Of a DNA stretch of 64,000 bases, positions 1-10,100 are shown piece after piece. Numbering within the stretch: the stretch's first letter is position 1; the number at the start of each line of letters is the position of its first letter. Made by a program: the position numbers and the translations under genes. Source of the DNA: Porphyra umbilicalis (Eukaryota > Rhodophyta > Bangiophyceae > Bangiales > Bangiaceae); contig KV918966.1 in the NCBI GenBank assembly GCA_002049455.2, forward strand, positions 1 through 64,000, in the 5' to 3' direction. Below the pieces are notes generated by a model. That model made no database searches. It was given only the letters and a program-made list of their open reading frames with translations, and was not told the DNA's origin.

Positions 1-359
1 GACGTATATCGGTTTAGGGCGCAACGTGTGTTGGAAGGATCTTGATCAGTTTTGAAAAATAATGGCGCGGATGCCCACTTTATTACGATGATGACCGCCC
101 TCGGCATTCGAGAGCGGACCAACAGTTTTAGTCGATTGCAGCTGGGTGACGGAGCAGTCGGTTGGTGTCGCGTGATCGCATTCTATCGCGGGGTGCAGCG
201 CGTGCCGCGTCGGATGGGATCGGACATGTACCTCAGAAAAGCGTACAGTGAGGCTCTCGCTCGCCTCGTGACCCCCGATCTGGCCTCTGGAGTGCCTGTT
301 GGTGGCGGGACGATGGATGGTTCAGGTGGTGCCATCACCTCCCTGTGGTCGCTTGGGTA
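1..359. other. No gene recognised
   Basis: Open frames here are Arg/Gly/Pro-rich on both strands with no recognisable domain. I see no gene. The stretch leads into a tandem array and then a Harbinger transposase, so it may be the end of that transposon or flanking DNA; I could not identify a terminal inverted repeat. Confidence 0.4.
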
Positions 360-835
360 CGGCAGGGCGGCCAACACTGTTGCAGAGCCTCAGAGGGTGG
401 GGGGGAGGGGGGCTGAGCGAGATCGTGTGGGCGGCCTGGCCCCACACGCACACAGATATTTGCAGGTGGCGGGCCGCCCGACACTGCTTCAGAGCCTCTG
501 GAGGGGGGGGGGGGGGGTCGGACTGGATCGAGCGTTGCTCCCGGCCCGACACGCACACAGCGATTTGCAGGCTATAGGCGGTCCGCCACCGCACACAGAA
601 CGGTTTCAGAGGAGGGGGGGGGGGTGGGCGGCGGCCTCGGTCGTCTCCCGGCGCCCGCTCGCCGCATTTGGGGGGGCTGGTGGGCCGCCACCGCCCACCG
701 CGCCCCCGCACAGAGGGTGCGGGGGTCGATCCAGGACCAGGCGGTACCTGGTTGGCTGCCTCCCAGTGTTTGCGGGGCAGGTGGTGGTCCACCACTGCGC
801 ACAGTGCCTATTGAGAGGGGGGGGGACTCGGTCCG
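360..835. repeat. About 105-bp degenerate tandem repeat, five copies, each with a palindromic core
   Basis: Five diverged units start near 366, 471, 577, 680 and 781 (period 103-106 bp). Each ends in or near a G-run. Units 1-2 and 2-3 also share an ACACGCACACAG...TTTGCAGG spacer. The start of units 2-5 is a short palindrome: GGCGG-G-CCGCC at 468-478, GGCGG-T-CCGCC at 577-587, GGTGG-GCCG-CCACC at 679-692 and GTGGTGG-T-CCACCAC at 781-795. The stem letters change together between units (C to T on one side, G to A on the other). It lies 0.5 kb upstream of a Harbinger transposase and could be its subterminal transposase-binding array; that role is inference. Confidence 0.65.
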
Positions 836-1317
836 TCGCTGTGGCCTGCGCCAGGCGTCGCCCGACCGTTCACTGCCCGACCCATCGACGTCGTGCCCAT
901 CACTGTGACGCGCGCCGCCATCACCCCCATAGTCCCCGGCCATCACACCCATCGTTACCCCCGCTCTATTCTATCGCCCTGTTCCTCCTCCACGACGTAC
1001 CCGCTGCGGCGGCACCTGCCCTGCCCTCGGTTTGAGGCGCACGATCCGCGCACGCAACCCAACTTGTGTGCTACCCCTCTATTTTTTTCATCCCCGTCCT
1101 CCTGTTCCGAGCTCCACTACGACCTGCGCGCATTGGTCCGTCCCCCCCCCCTGCGCTGCCGACCCGTGATTGAGTGGCATTGGCGCCCACGACACGTTTG
1201 GCCGTGTCCGGCGCCACCGACCGCGGCGGCTGCCGCCAATCGCTTCCGCGGGCGTTTCCACTCGTCCCCCACCTCCTGCGCTGACCACCCGCCCTAGGGA
1301 CCCTCTGCTGAGCATTC
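836..1317. other. Upstream region of the transposase, no gene
   Basis: GC-rich sequence with C-runs and short Arg/Pro-rich frames on both strands. I see no domain and no convincing TATA box. It presumably holds the promoter and 5' leader of the transposase starting at 1318. Confidence 0.4.
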
Positions 1318-2805
1318 ATGGACGCTGACGAGGCGGGGCTGTCGAGCACTGCATCTTTGCTCGCAGACGACGATGGTGGCGTCGTTTGTCCCGCTGTGCG
1401 CGCCCACATGGGCATGCTGTTCCTGCTTCGACGACGGTCGCGCTCCGGCCGTGCCAACCGCCGTCGTCGCTACCGTGGCTCCGTTGCTGGGCGTCGGCCA
1501 AACAAGCGGCGTGACTTTGCCGCTGGGCTCTTCAACATCCAGCGCGACTACTTTGGGGTCAACGCGGAGGCTCCCATCTACGACGACCGTGACTTTGAGA
1601 CGCGGTTTCGCGTGCCGCGCAGTGTGTTTCGACGCGTCTACCAGGCAGTGAAGGACGAGCCGCTCTTCCAGCAGCGGATCAACGCGACGGGTCGCCTGCA
1701 GGCCCACCCTCTTCAGAAGGTCGTTGCCGCCTTCCGCGTCATCGCGTACGGCGAGGCGGCCGACCGTGCGGACGAGTACGTGCGCCTCTCTCGTTCTACT
1801 GTGGCGCAAGCGACAAAGCTACTGCTGGAGTTTATTGTGCAGCGGTGGGGACCAACCTACCTGCGCCGTCCTAACAATTTGGAGCTGAAGAAGATGATGG
1901 AGCGCAATGCGGAGCGTGGCTTTCCTGGATGCATGGGCTCGCTGGACTGCACGCACTGGGAGTGGCATCAGTGCCCGACGGGCATGGCGGGCGCGTATCA
2001 GAGCCGGAAGGGCTCGCGCGATGTTGTCGTCGAGGCCGTCTGCGATGAGGACCTGTGGATTTGGCACCTGTTTGTCGGTGCCCCCGGGAGCTTGAACGAC
2101 ATCAACGTTATGAACCAATCGCCCCTCTACCTCAACGTCACCGCCGGCCGGTGGCCGCCGCGGGATGTGCCCTTTTCCATCGACGGGACAACTCGCACGC
2201 TACCATACTACCTTGTCGATGGTATCTACCCTCATTATGCCTTCCTAGTGTCGCCCCACCCCATGCCATTGACTGACGAGGCAAAGACCTTCAACCGTCT
2301 GCAGGAGGCGATTCGCAAGGATGTTGAGCGGCTGTTTGGCGTCCTGACTAAGCGGTTTCACATTGCCTTGTACCCAGGGCGGTGCCGTTCCGTGAAGCAG
2401 CTGATTATGACCTACAAGGCGGTGTGCATTCTACACAACGTGTGTGTAGAGGCCCGTCGTGGCACGTTTTTGAGCCGCCGCAGACATGCACGAGGGAACA
2501 ACGGGGGTGGGAGTGCGGGTGGTGAGGGTGAGGGTCCTGCAGGTGAGGCTGCCGCTGCAGCGGGGGGTCATGATGCCCAAGATGGTGGGTCAGGCGATGG
2601 CGGCGCTGCTGCCGCCGGGGGAGCTGCACCTGGCGGCGGCATCGGCAACGGCGGCGGCCTCCCGGCCGCCGCTGACGCTGTCGCTGACCCGCCCCCGGCA
2701 CTGAACGCTGTGGAGCAACCCCCGCGGGCGGCATGGTTGCTGTCTTCGATGCATGGGGTGAGACTCGCAATCCCGCCGAGCACGAGCAGCTCCGTGCCGA
2801 CCTGA
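1318..2805 (+). CDS. PIF/Harbinger-type DDE transposase (plant transposon protein / ALP1-like)
   Basis: This is the catalytic protein of a PIF/Harbinger DNA transposon, which cuts and pastes the element with a 3-bp target duplication in this superfamily. The frame from ATG 1318 gives 495 aa. A basic N-terminus (about 35-65) precedes an SRSTVAQATKLLLEFI-type helix-turn-helix region and the DDE domain. The triad is visible: D210 in GSLDCTHWEW, D261 in GSLNDINVM and E337 in DVERLFGVLTKRF. A Gly/Ala-rich tail follows (about 395-450). The family-like C-terminus (AEHEQLRADLTAHVWN) lies in a different frame from about 2733 to a TAG at 2856-2858, so a small indel or an intron lies near 2700-2735. The partner Myb-like gene faces it at 5958-4762. 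Family call is secure; activity is uncertain because of the frame problem. Confidence 0.9.
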   Translation: MDADEAGLSSTASLLADDDGGVVCPAVRAHMGMLFLLRRRSRSGRANRRRRYRGSVAGRRPNKRRDFAAGLFNIQRDYFGVNAEAPIYDDRDFETRFRVPRSVFRRVYQAVKDEPLFQQRINATGRLQAHPLQKVVAAFRVIAYGEAADRADEYVRLSRSTVAQATKLLLEFIVQRWGPTYLRRPNNLELKKMMERNAERGFPGCMGSLDCTHWEWHQCPTGMAGAYQSRKGSRDVVVEAVCDEDLWIWHLFVGAPGSLNDINVMNQSPLYLNVTAGRWPPRDVPFSIDGTTRTLPYYLVDGIYPHYAFLVSPHPMPLTDEAKTFNRLQEAIRKDVERLFGVLTKRFHIALYPGRCRSVKQLIMTYKAVCILHNVCVEARRGTFLSRRRHARGNNGGGSAGGEGEGPAGEAAAAAGGHDAQDGGSGDGGAAAAGGAAPGGGIGNGGGLPAAADAVADPPPALNAVEQPPRAAWLLSSMHGVRLAIPPSTSSSVPT

Positions 2806-2872
2806 CGGCGCACGTATGGAACGACCGCGGCGAGTTGCTGTGCCCGTATGTTGTGTAGAGACGCAAGGCTAC

Positions 2873-2920
2873 ACAAAGGTTTTTTTTTCCCCGCTGGGCA
2901 GGGTTTTTTTTTCCTTAACA
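2873..2920 (+). repeat. 48-bp inverted repeat, left arm, 3' of the transposase
   Basis: The arm reads ACAAAGG, T9, CCCCGCTGGGCAGGG, T9, CCTTAACA. It is repeated in reverse complement at 4657-4704 with only two mismatches. It starts 14 bp after the shifted-frame stop of the transposase; its partner follows the stop of the convergent Myb-like gene. So each of the two genes has the same sense-strand tail. A shared transcription end or polyadenylation element, or the ends of an inserted repeat, are both possible. Confidence 0.85.
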
Positions 2921-3117
2921 TCGTTGTCCATAGTGTGTACCATCAGGTCCGCTCAAGTTGAGATCCCAACCACCTCAGCTGGCGCTTTTGCGGGGTTCCC
3001 TGCCTCTCCGCCGTCCCTACCCCAGGCCCGCCCACCCCTGCGCCCCCACCTCCTTCCAATGGCACGGCTCGCGGCCTCCACCTCCCCATCGATCCGTCCG
3101 CGCCCACCCCTCGCAGG

Positions 3118-4645
3118 GCGGCGCCCGCCGCGAATGCGGCGGCTGCGGCGGCGGCGGCGGAGGTGGCGGCGGCGGTCGGCGGGGGCGGCGGTTGGCGGGG
3201 GCGGCGGTCGGCGGCGGTGGGAGCGGCGGCCGGCGGCGGAGGCGACTGCGGTCGGCGGGGGCGGCGGTTGGTGGGGGTGGCGGCCGGCGGCGGAGGCGGC
3301 GGCGGTCGGTGGGGGCGGCGGCTGGCAGCGGGGGGGGCGGCGGTCGGCGGGGGGGGGGCGGCCGGCGGCAGAGTTGGCGGCCGACGGCGGGGGGGGCGGC
3401 CGGCGGTGGGGGCGGCGGTCGGCGGCGGGGGGCGCGGCCGGCGGCGGAGTCGGCGGCCGGCGGCTGTGGCGGCGGTCGGCGGTGGCGTCGGCGGCGGGGG
3501 CGGCGGCTGGCGGCAGGGGGGGCGGCGGTCGGCGGGGGCGGCCGGCGGTGGGGGCGGCGGCTGGCGGCGGGGGGGGCGGCGGTCGGCGGGGGCGGCAGTC
3601 GGCGGGGGCGGCAGTCGGCCGGGGCGGCGGTCGGCGGTGGGGGGGGCGGCCGGCGGCTGTGGCGCCGGTCGGCGTTGGGGGCGGCGGCCGGCAGCGGAGG
3701 TGGCGACCGGCGGCGGGGGCGGCGGTCGGCGGCGCGGGCGGCGGTCGGCGGCGGTGGGAGCGGTGGCCGGCGGCGGAGGCGGCGGCGGTCGGCGGAGGCG
3801 GCGGTTGGTGGGGGTGGCGGCTGGCGGCAGGGGGGGCGGCGGTCGGCAGGGGCGGCCGGCGGCGGGGGCGGCGGCTGGCAGCGGGGGGGGCGGCGGTCGG
3901 CGGGGTCGGCAGTCGGCGGGGGCGGCGGTCGGCGGTGGGGGGGGCGGCCGGCGGCTGTGGCGCCGGTCGGCGTTGGGGGCGGCGGCCGGCGGCGGAGGCG
4001 GCGACCGGCGGCGGGGGCGGCGGTCGGCGGCGGGGGTGGCGGCAGACGGCGGGGGCGGCGGTCGGCGGGGGCGGCGGTCGGTGGCGGGGGCGGCGGCCGG
4101 CGGCGGAGTCGGCGGCCGGCGGCTGTGGCGGCGGTCGGCGGTGGCGTCGGCGGCGGGGGCGGCGGCTGGCGGCAGGGGGGGCGGCGGTCGGCGGGGGCGG
4201 CCGGCGGCGGGGGCGGCGGCTGGCGGCAGGGGGGGCGGCGGTCGGCGGGGGCGGCCGGCGGCGGGGGGGGGGCGTGTGACGGCGGTCGGCGGCGCAGTTG
4301 GCGGCCGACAGCGGGGGGGGCGGCCGGCAGTGGGGGCTGCGGTCGGCGGCGGGGGGGCGGCTGGCGGCGGGGGGGGCGGCGGTCGGCGGGGGCGGCGGTC
4401 GGCGGGGGCGGCGGTGGCGTCGGCGGCCGGCGGCGGGGGCGGCGGCTGGCGGCGTGGGGGGCGGCGGTCGGCGGGGGCGGCAGTCGGCGGGGGCGGTTGT
4501 CGGCGGTGGGGGGGCGGCCGGCGGCTGTGGCGCCGGTCGGCGTTGGGGGCGGCGGCAGACGGCGGGGGCGGCGGTCGGCGGGGTCGGCGGTCGGTGGCGG
4601 GGGGGGCGACCAGCGGCGTGGGGGGCGGCCGGCGGCAGGGGCCGG
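3118..4645. repeat. 1.5 kb GGCGGT/GGCGGC/GGGGGC minisatellite
   Basis: The stretch is built almost only from degenerate GGCGGT, GGCGGC, GGGGGC and GGCCGGC units. Longer blocks recur, for example GGCGGCTGTGGCGCCGGTCGGCG near 3646, 3951 and 4521. Because T-starting stops are rare in it, all six frames stay open for hundreds of codons; those reading frames are Arg/Gly- or Pro/Arg-only and are not genes. The strand asymmetry (G on +) gives strong G-quadruplex potential. It lies between two convergent transposon genes. Confidence 0.9.
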
Positions 4646-4656
4646 GGAAATGCACT

Positions 4657-4704
4657 TGTAAAGGAAAAAAAAACCCTGCCCAACGGGGAAAAAAAAACCT
4701 TTGT
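4657..4704 (-). repeat. 48-bp inverted repeat, right arm, 3' of the Myb-like gene
   Basis: Reverse complement of 2873-2920, with both T9 runs and the central GGGCAGGG kept. Read on the minus strand it begins 57 bp after the stop of the Myb/SANT gene. Confidence 0.85.
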
Positions 4705-4761
4705 CATATCAACATGCAAACACATCATGTCCCACACACAGGTAACAAACTACAGGTATCT

Positions 4762-5958
4762 CTACTCGGAGTCATCGTCGTCATCTTTCGACTCGCTCTC
4801 TTCGTCCAGGAGGCGAGTCGTGGCCGGGGTGCGCGCGACCTGAGCCACGGCTGCTTGCCGCTTGGTCTCCATCGAGCGGCGGCCGGCGGCAGTCTTTTGC
4901 TGCTGGCGCACGCGCGCCACCGCGGACTTGGCCGCCGACGCCGCCGCCAGAGCAGATGCAGATGTCCCATCCGCACCCGACGGCGCCGCCAGCGCTCCTG
5001 GCGCCGGCGGCGCCCGCGCTCCGGCGGCAGGGCCAGCAGCAGTCCGCGGCGTCTCCGTCGTGCCGCCAACACCCAGACCAGCAACACCGTTTTCCACACC
5101 ACCGATAGAGTCGTCAGTCCCCTCACTCCCCCCCAAATCAATAGTAGAAGAGCTCGCCAAACCTGCACGCTCAAGCATCTTCTGCGTAATGGCCAAGCGG
5201 TACCGAGCCGCTTCAGGGGTGTGCCGCATCATTGGAGAGTCAAAAAAGCAAAGGGCAGTGCGCTCATTTTGCGCGTTCGTCAGCTTGCGGAGGGCCTCAG
5301 TACTGTCCTTGACTTGAGCGTCCATCTGGATGTCGTCTTGCCGCTGCGTCTTGGCAGCTTTGATGCCAATAGGGCGACCCTGGAAGCCGCCGTTGCGTCG
5401 GCTGCGGCTGCTGCCGCTGCCACTCGCGTCGTCGTCCGACGACAAGTCGCTAACAATGTCGTTTGTAGGGGCGTCGCCGCCGTTGGCGGCGCCGCTGAAC
5501 TTGTCACTCTGCCGCAATACGCGCCAACACGCCACCCATTTGCAGTGTGCGACCTTGGCCTTGCGTTTGTGAGTTTTGTCGTTGCGCTTGTCTTGGTCTC
5601 GGTCGGCACGGATGGCGTCGTACACGTCCAGCGAGCAGTAGCGCGCCACAGCGCCGCTAATGATATCCTCCTCAGACAGGTTGCCAGTGGTCGGCATGGC
5701 CTTAACAGCGAGGTAGTGCGACGTGGAGGTGCTCACCCCCGTTCGGATGCGCTTGAACTGCTTCTCCAGCGCGCTTGGTAGGCGGTCCACTCTCATCGGC
5801 CCCTTCTTAAGAACTTTCTCAGCCCACAGCTTGTGAACAGTCCCCCACAGGTTCTCCTTGGTGCGGGCAGTCGCCCTCAACGGGTCACCCGTCACCTCCA
5901 GATAGGCCTCACAGAGTGGCACACGGTCGGCGTCCGTCCATTCCCGAGCAGACCCCAT
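4762..5958 (-). CDS. Harbinger second protein: Myb/SANT-like DNA-binding protein (ALP2-like)
   Basis: PIF/Harbinger elements carry a second gene whose product binds DNA and brings the transposase to the nucleus and the ends. I start at the ATG at 5958 (MGSAREWTDADRVPLCEAYL), where family similarity begins; the frame is open further up to 6240. Visible marks are the trihelix/SANT start (W7, then LCEAYLEVTGDP), a second W-rich helix (NLWGTVHKLW), CKWVACWRVLRQSDKF near 145-160, an acidic Ser/Asp block, the RPIGIKAAKTQRQ motif near 210, and an Ala/Pro-rich C-terminus ending in an acidic stretch. Length is about 398 aa, usual for the family. It converges on the transposase across the minisatellite. 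No internal stop or frameshift is seen, so it looks intact. Confidence 0.82.
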   Translation of the reverse strand: MGSAREWTDADRVPLCEAYLEVTGDPLRATARTKENLWGTVHKLWAEKVLKKGPMRVDRLPSALEKQFKRIRTGVSTSTSHYLAVKAMPTTGNLSEEDIISGAVARYCSLDVYDAIRADRDQDKRNDKTHKRKAKVAHCKWVACWRVLRQSDKFSGAANGGDAPTNDIVSDLSSDDDASGSGSSRSRRNGGFQGRPIGIKAAKTQRQDDIQMDAQVKDSTEALRKLTNAQNERTALCFFDSPMMRHTPEAARYRLAITQKMLERAGLASSSTIDLGGSEGTDDSIGGVENGVAGLGVGGTTETPRTAAGPAAGARAPPAPGALAAPSGADGTSASALAAASAAKSAVARVRQQQKTAAGRRSMETKRQAAVAQVARTPATTRLLDEESESKDDDDDSE

Positions 5959-5978
5959 CTTCTTCGGTAGCGCGTAGG

Positions 5979-7019
5979 TTACAGCCGGTACGAAGGCGGA
6001 GGGTGTGCAGTAAACAGCTGGGGAGGGCGCCGAGGCACAGGGACTAGCTCGTACGTCGGGTCGAGAGAGGGTTGAGTCCCCTGCACCATGTACACTGGAC
6101 GGCTCGGAGGCTCGGATGGCGTCGGCTGCCGCCACGGCTGCGACGGCGCGTGCCACCAAGTCCACGGCGCGGACGTGCTCCGTGCGGGCGTCCGCGTCAG
6201 CACCCACTGGAAGTCCTGCGTGCCTGCCGAACCTCCGCACTGGTCGACCCGCCAGGGCGAGCGCGCGTCAGGCGAGCGCGACGGAGTCGCCGGTGGTGCA
6301 CACTCCCAGACGGGGGGTTGGTCGTCGCCCCACGCCTCGTAGGAAGGTGCCCACCGCCAGCCGGGAGGAGAGCCCGGGGGGTGGCGCGGCAGGTCCCACG
6401 GCCGGTCCCAGTCGCCGCCCCTTGGCGAGCCCCAGTCGGCCGTTGGCGGGCCAAGCGGTGGGCCCCACGGCTGTCGCGGCAAATTGCGCGGGCGGTAGTC
6501 GTCGGTGCCGCCCCTCACATGGGGCGGATGTCTTGGCGGGCTTGGGGGAGGGCCCGGCAGCAGAGGCCACGGCAGGCGAGGAGGGCTGCACCAGCGGTAC
6601 CCGCGACCGCGAGAAGGTGGATGCTGCGGAAAGCGCGGCGGGCCGGCGGGGCGACCAGCCGGCAGGCGCCCAGCGCTTCGACCACAGTGGTTGGGGGCGA
6701 ATGGCGGGCCCCTTGTAGGACAGGGAGGGGCGCCAAAGGGCACCCGCGGGGGGCTCGGCGGTCGCCCGCCGTCGTTGTTGCCAACGCCGCGCGGATGCGC
6801 ACGCACAGGGCCTGGAGGGCCGCCGTCAAAACCGGGGCCGTCCCAATCGCCGCGGTGTCGCACTTGCCGCCGTTGTTGGTCACAGTCGTCGCGGTCTCCA
6901 TGTCGGCGGCCGCGTCCGACAGGGGAGTACGGCCGCTTAAATGGTCGGGGCCGCCCGCTGTCAGCCGGACGACAAAAGCCGGGGGGCGGGCGATGACCAC
7001 CCGGCGCCGCGCGCGGCAT
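5979..7019 (-). CDS. Candidate Pro/Arg/Gly/Trp-rich reading frame upstream of the Myb-like gene
   Basis: A 346-codon minus-strand frame ends 20 bp before the ATG of the Myb-like gene, in a different frame. Its product is mainly Pro, Arg and Gly, but between about 165 and 270 it has regularly placed Trp/Tyr (for example PRQPWGPPLGPPTADWG and PPGWRWAPSYEAWGDD), less typical of a chance GC-rich frame. It may be the N-terminal part of the Harbinger second protein, joined through an intron or a frameshift near 5980, or a separate small gene. No domain is recognised. It could still be a chance frame, since other frames are also open here. Confidence 0.3.
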   Translation of the reverse strand: MPRAAPGGHRPPPGFCRPADSGRPRPFKRPYSPVGRGRRHGDRDDCDQQRRQVRHRGDWDGPGFDGGPPGPVRAHPRGVGNNDGGRPPSPPRVPFGAPPCPTRGPPFAPNHCGRSAGRLPAGRPAGPPRFPQHPPSRGRGYRWCSPPRLPWPLLPGPPPSPPRHPPHVRGGTDDYRPRNLPRQPWGPPLGPPTADWGSPRGGDWDRPWDLPRHPPGSPPGWRWAPSYEAWGDDQPPVWECAPPATPSRSPDARSPWRVDQCGGSAGTQDFQWVLTRTPARSTSAPWTWWHAPSQPWRQPTPSEPPSRPVYMVQGTQPSLDPTYELVPVPRRPPQLFTAHPPPSYRL

Positions 7020-8945
7020 GGGAGGAGGAGGGGGGGGAGGCGGGGGGGGGGCATGTCTGCGTGCTCGCAGGCGTTCTCGCAGGGACTAGGAGGGGGAGGC
7101 GGGCACCGGGTACCGGTACGATTGCGCTGCGTGCGCCACCGCCGTGAGTCGTTGACGCCCTTCCCTCGCGTCATGCTCGGGAGCGGAGGCGTCGTCAAAA
7201 GCAGGGGAGACGGTGTGCGCGGGCTAAAGACGCCGTGGGAGTGGGGTACGGAGGCGGGCGCCGCGGCGCCGCCGGCGGGTTGCGCGCACACAAACGGCAC
7301 GCGGAGGAGCCGCGCGCGGGAGACACCACAGGGCCCCCACACTGCGTGCCTGCGACGGTGGGAGACCGTTGGCTGCCCGCCCGCGCCCGCGTCCGTCCAC
7401 AAAGAGCGAAAAAGAGTCGCGGTTGACCCGCCCACGGCACACCACCGCATGCTCTTTATGCGTGCCTGGGTGGGAGGGCGCAGCCTGCGCCCCACCTGCG
7501 GTGGCCCGCAACAGGCCAAAAGAGGTCGGGCGTTGGACTCGTGCGAGGGGACAACGCGACAGGTCCCACCCCCCCAAACCCACGCGCGGGAACAACGCGA
7601 CAGGTCCCCCCAATCGCTGTCTCGCGTGGCAGGCGACCGCCTGTCGGTCTCCTCGGACTGCTCACGCCGGGAGGCGTGCCTCGGCGGACCCACGTGTGAG
7701 TGGCGAGCGCGCGTGTCGAGGCACGCTCTGGCCCGCTCGCGCCACAAGAAAGGCGGCACTCGCCGGACCCACGCAGGGAAACTGGTCGAGGTCCTCCAAT
7801 GCGCTGCCTGGGGAGGCGGGGTGCACCCGCGCAGGCACCCCCGATCCCACAATGCCTGTTAATTGGACCGCACACGATGCGCGGACTGACGACAGCGCAG
7901 TGGCTGCCATCATCGCTGTCCGCCCACGCAACGCAATCAGTCGACATACGTGTGTGTGAGGCCCTAATCGCGGTCACGCGACGGGATAACGTATCCACTC
8001 ATTTCTGCGCAACGCTGTCGAATCTCCCACCCAGTGTCACAACTGGCCGCCACATCGTCCGTTTGAGACAAGCGGCGTCCAATCACGTCCACAGGAGGAC
8101 TGAGGGCGGAGCTCAGCCCGACCAGATTGCCACAAGATCGAGACAGAACATTTTGAAAATACCTGGACTACACGAATGACACTTCGAGGCCGGGGCACGG
8201 CTTAGAAATTTTGCATTGACAGCCAATCACAGAGCACCTCTTCCGTCCGCTGACCGGAGAGCCTGACCCGAGAGCGTCGCAGCGCAATCGATTCTAAAAG
8301 CTTGCACTCCCAAGAGATGGTCCATGGGTGTTGCGAGCTATTTGGGAGGACCACTCTGCGGTGCGGACAGTGCCGTGGTCCTCTCGGGCAGGTGATTGTC
8401 CACGAGACTGGCCCAGATCGCTGGTGTGGCGCCTCGTGCAACGCAGGTCCTCGCCTGTGTCAGGCGTTGACATCGACTATTCTTGCGCGTGGTGCCGTGG
8501 CACTGCCAGGTGTCGTCGCATTCACCCCATGTTGTTGCGTCTTGAGCCTGATTCCTGTCGGTTTGGGCTTCATTCGCATACTGTGCATCAATTCTTTGTC
8601 GCGTGGCATGCCCGAGCCCATTTTCAAATGAATCTAGTGACTATCTCTGCACGATCTGCCATCGGTTTTGGACACATCAGCCAGCGTCGTTCGGCTAGTC
8701 CCCTGCAATACGAGGCGAGGTCAGATTGGGGCCTCGTCGGAACCACCAACGTAGACCCTATCGTTCAATCGGCCAGAGGGCATTCGATGGTCCATGTAGC
8801 AAAGTCCATCGCGACGTTTGGGATATGGGGCCCCCAGGATGGTCTTTCCATTCAGGGACCCACACGTTGCATCTCCAGATGGGGTTAAATGGAAGATGGG
8901 GCCGACGTTGCTGGGATTGCCCTTACCCTCTTCTGTGGGTTACTA
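7020..8945. other. No gene; short repeats only
   Basis: The first 1.1 kb is GC-rich with G-runs at 7020-7050 and C-runs near 7565; the rest is close to 55% GC. AACAACGCGACAGGTCCC occurs twice, near 7549 and 7590. No frame shows a domain. The last bases (8933-8945, ending GGGTTACTA) are the left target flank of the MITE that follows. Confidence 0.45.
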
Positions 8946-9177
8946 TGGTGCGTGTCGCAAAAATGAGACATGCACGTTTTCTGAAGGACTGACACATCAC
9001 TGCACGGGGGCAGGCGGGGTGGGGTACGAGAAAATTCTCGACTGGCCTCCATGGAAAGAGCCTCTCCCGACGCGTGCTTGGCTGACCACTCCTTAATACC
9101 CGTCTGTGGGCCCTGTTCTGTGGACCTCTCAAATAGCCCCGATCTTCGAGCCAGTCTTTTTCAGGATCTTGGGGTTA

Positions 9178-9805
9178 TGGTGCGTGTCCCAAAAATGAGA
9201 CATGGCGTTTTTTTCTTTTTTTCTCGGCCCACTGGCCTTCTGGAAAGGTCCGATCATGTGATGTAACCCACTCGGTACCACTGTGCTTCCAGAACAGCCC
9301 CTGACAGTGCTCGCAGAGGCGGCACATCCTGACGTGTCATGGGCGAAAGTGTCATTCACTGCAACTTCGACAGGTGACGATCACGCGGCCCAATCAAATG
9401 CACAGATACTAGAGAAGGCATGCGCTGACGATTTGTGCACAAAGAAAAGGGCACAACCTTACCAATGAAAACGTGAAAAAGACGCCTGTGTAGCCCCCTG
9501 TAAAGAAAACACGATTTGGGACACCCCTCATCGACGCTCCAGTTAGCACATGAGCTTTGGCGTTGCAAACCTTTAACCCCAAGAACCTGAAAAAGACCGG
9601 CTCCAAGATCGGGGCTATCTGAGAGGTCCACAGAACAGGGCCCACAGGCGGGTATGAAGGAGTTGTCAGCCAAGCACGCGTCGGGAGAGGCTCTTTCCAT
9701 GGAGGCCAGTCGAGAACTTTCTCGTACCCCACCCCGCCTGCCCCCGTGCAGTGATGTGACAGTCCTTCAGAGAACGCGCATGTCTCATTTTTGGGACACG
9801 CACAA
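9178..9805. mobile_element. MITE (inner copy), same family, inverted inside the outer copy
   Basis: 628 bp, bounded by TGGTGCGTGTCCCAAAAATG at 9178 and its reverse complement ending at 9805, with TA on both sides (9176-9177, 9806-9807). Its right part (9572-9801) is the reverse complement of outer arm A (8952-9177), and its left part (9203-9485) is the reverse complement of outer arm B' (9822-10099). So it is the same element in the opposite direction. About 75 bp of middle sequence kept here is missing from the outer copy, so the insertion or later decay removed some bases. Confidence 0.8.
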
Positions 9806-10100
9806 TACATGGGGGTCCTTTTCACGTTTTTATTGGTAAGGTGGTGGTGCCCTCTTCTTCGTGCACAACTTGTCAGCACATGCCTGCTCTAGTATCTGTG
9901 CATTTGATTGGGCCGCGTGATCGTCACCTGTCGAAGTTGCAATGAATAACACTTTCGCCCATGACACGTCAGGATGTGCCGCCTCTGCGAACACTGTCAG
10001 GGGCTGTTCTGGAAGCACAGTGGTACCGAGTGGGTCACATTAAATTATCGGACCGTTGCAGAAGGCCAGTGGGCCGAAAAAAAAAAGAAAAAACCGCCAT

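Noticed and set aside
2816-5781. Very long open frames (487-872 codons) on both strands over 2.8-5.8 kb
   Set aside because: They are translations of the GGCGGT minisatellite in different frames (only Arg/Gly/Ala or Pro/Arg), open in all six frames.
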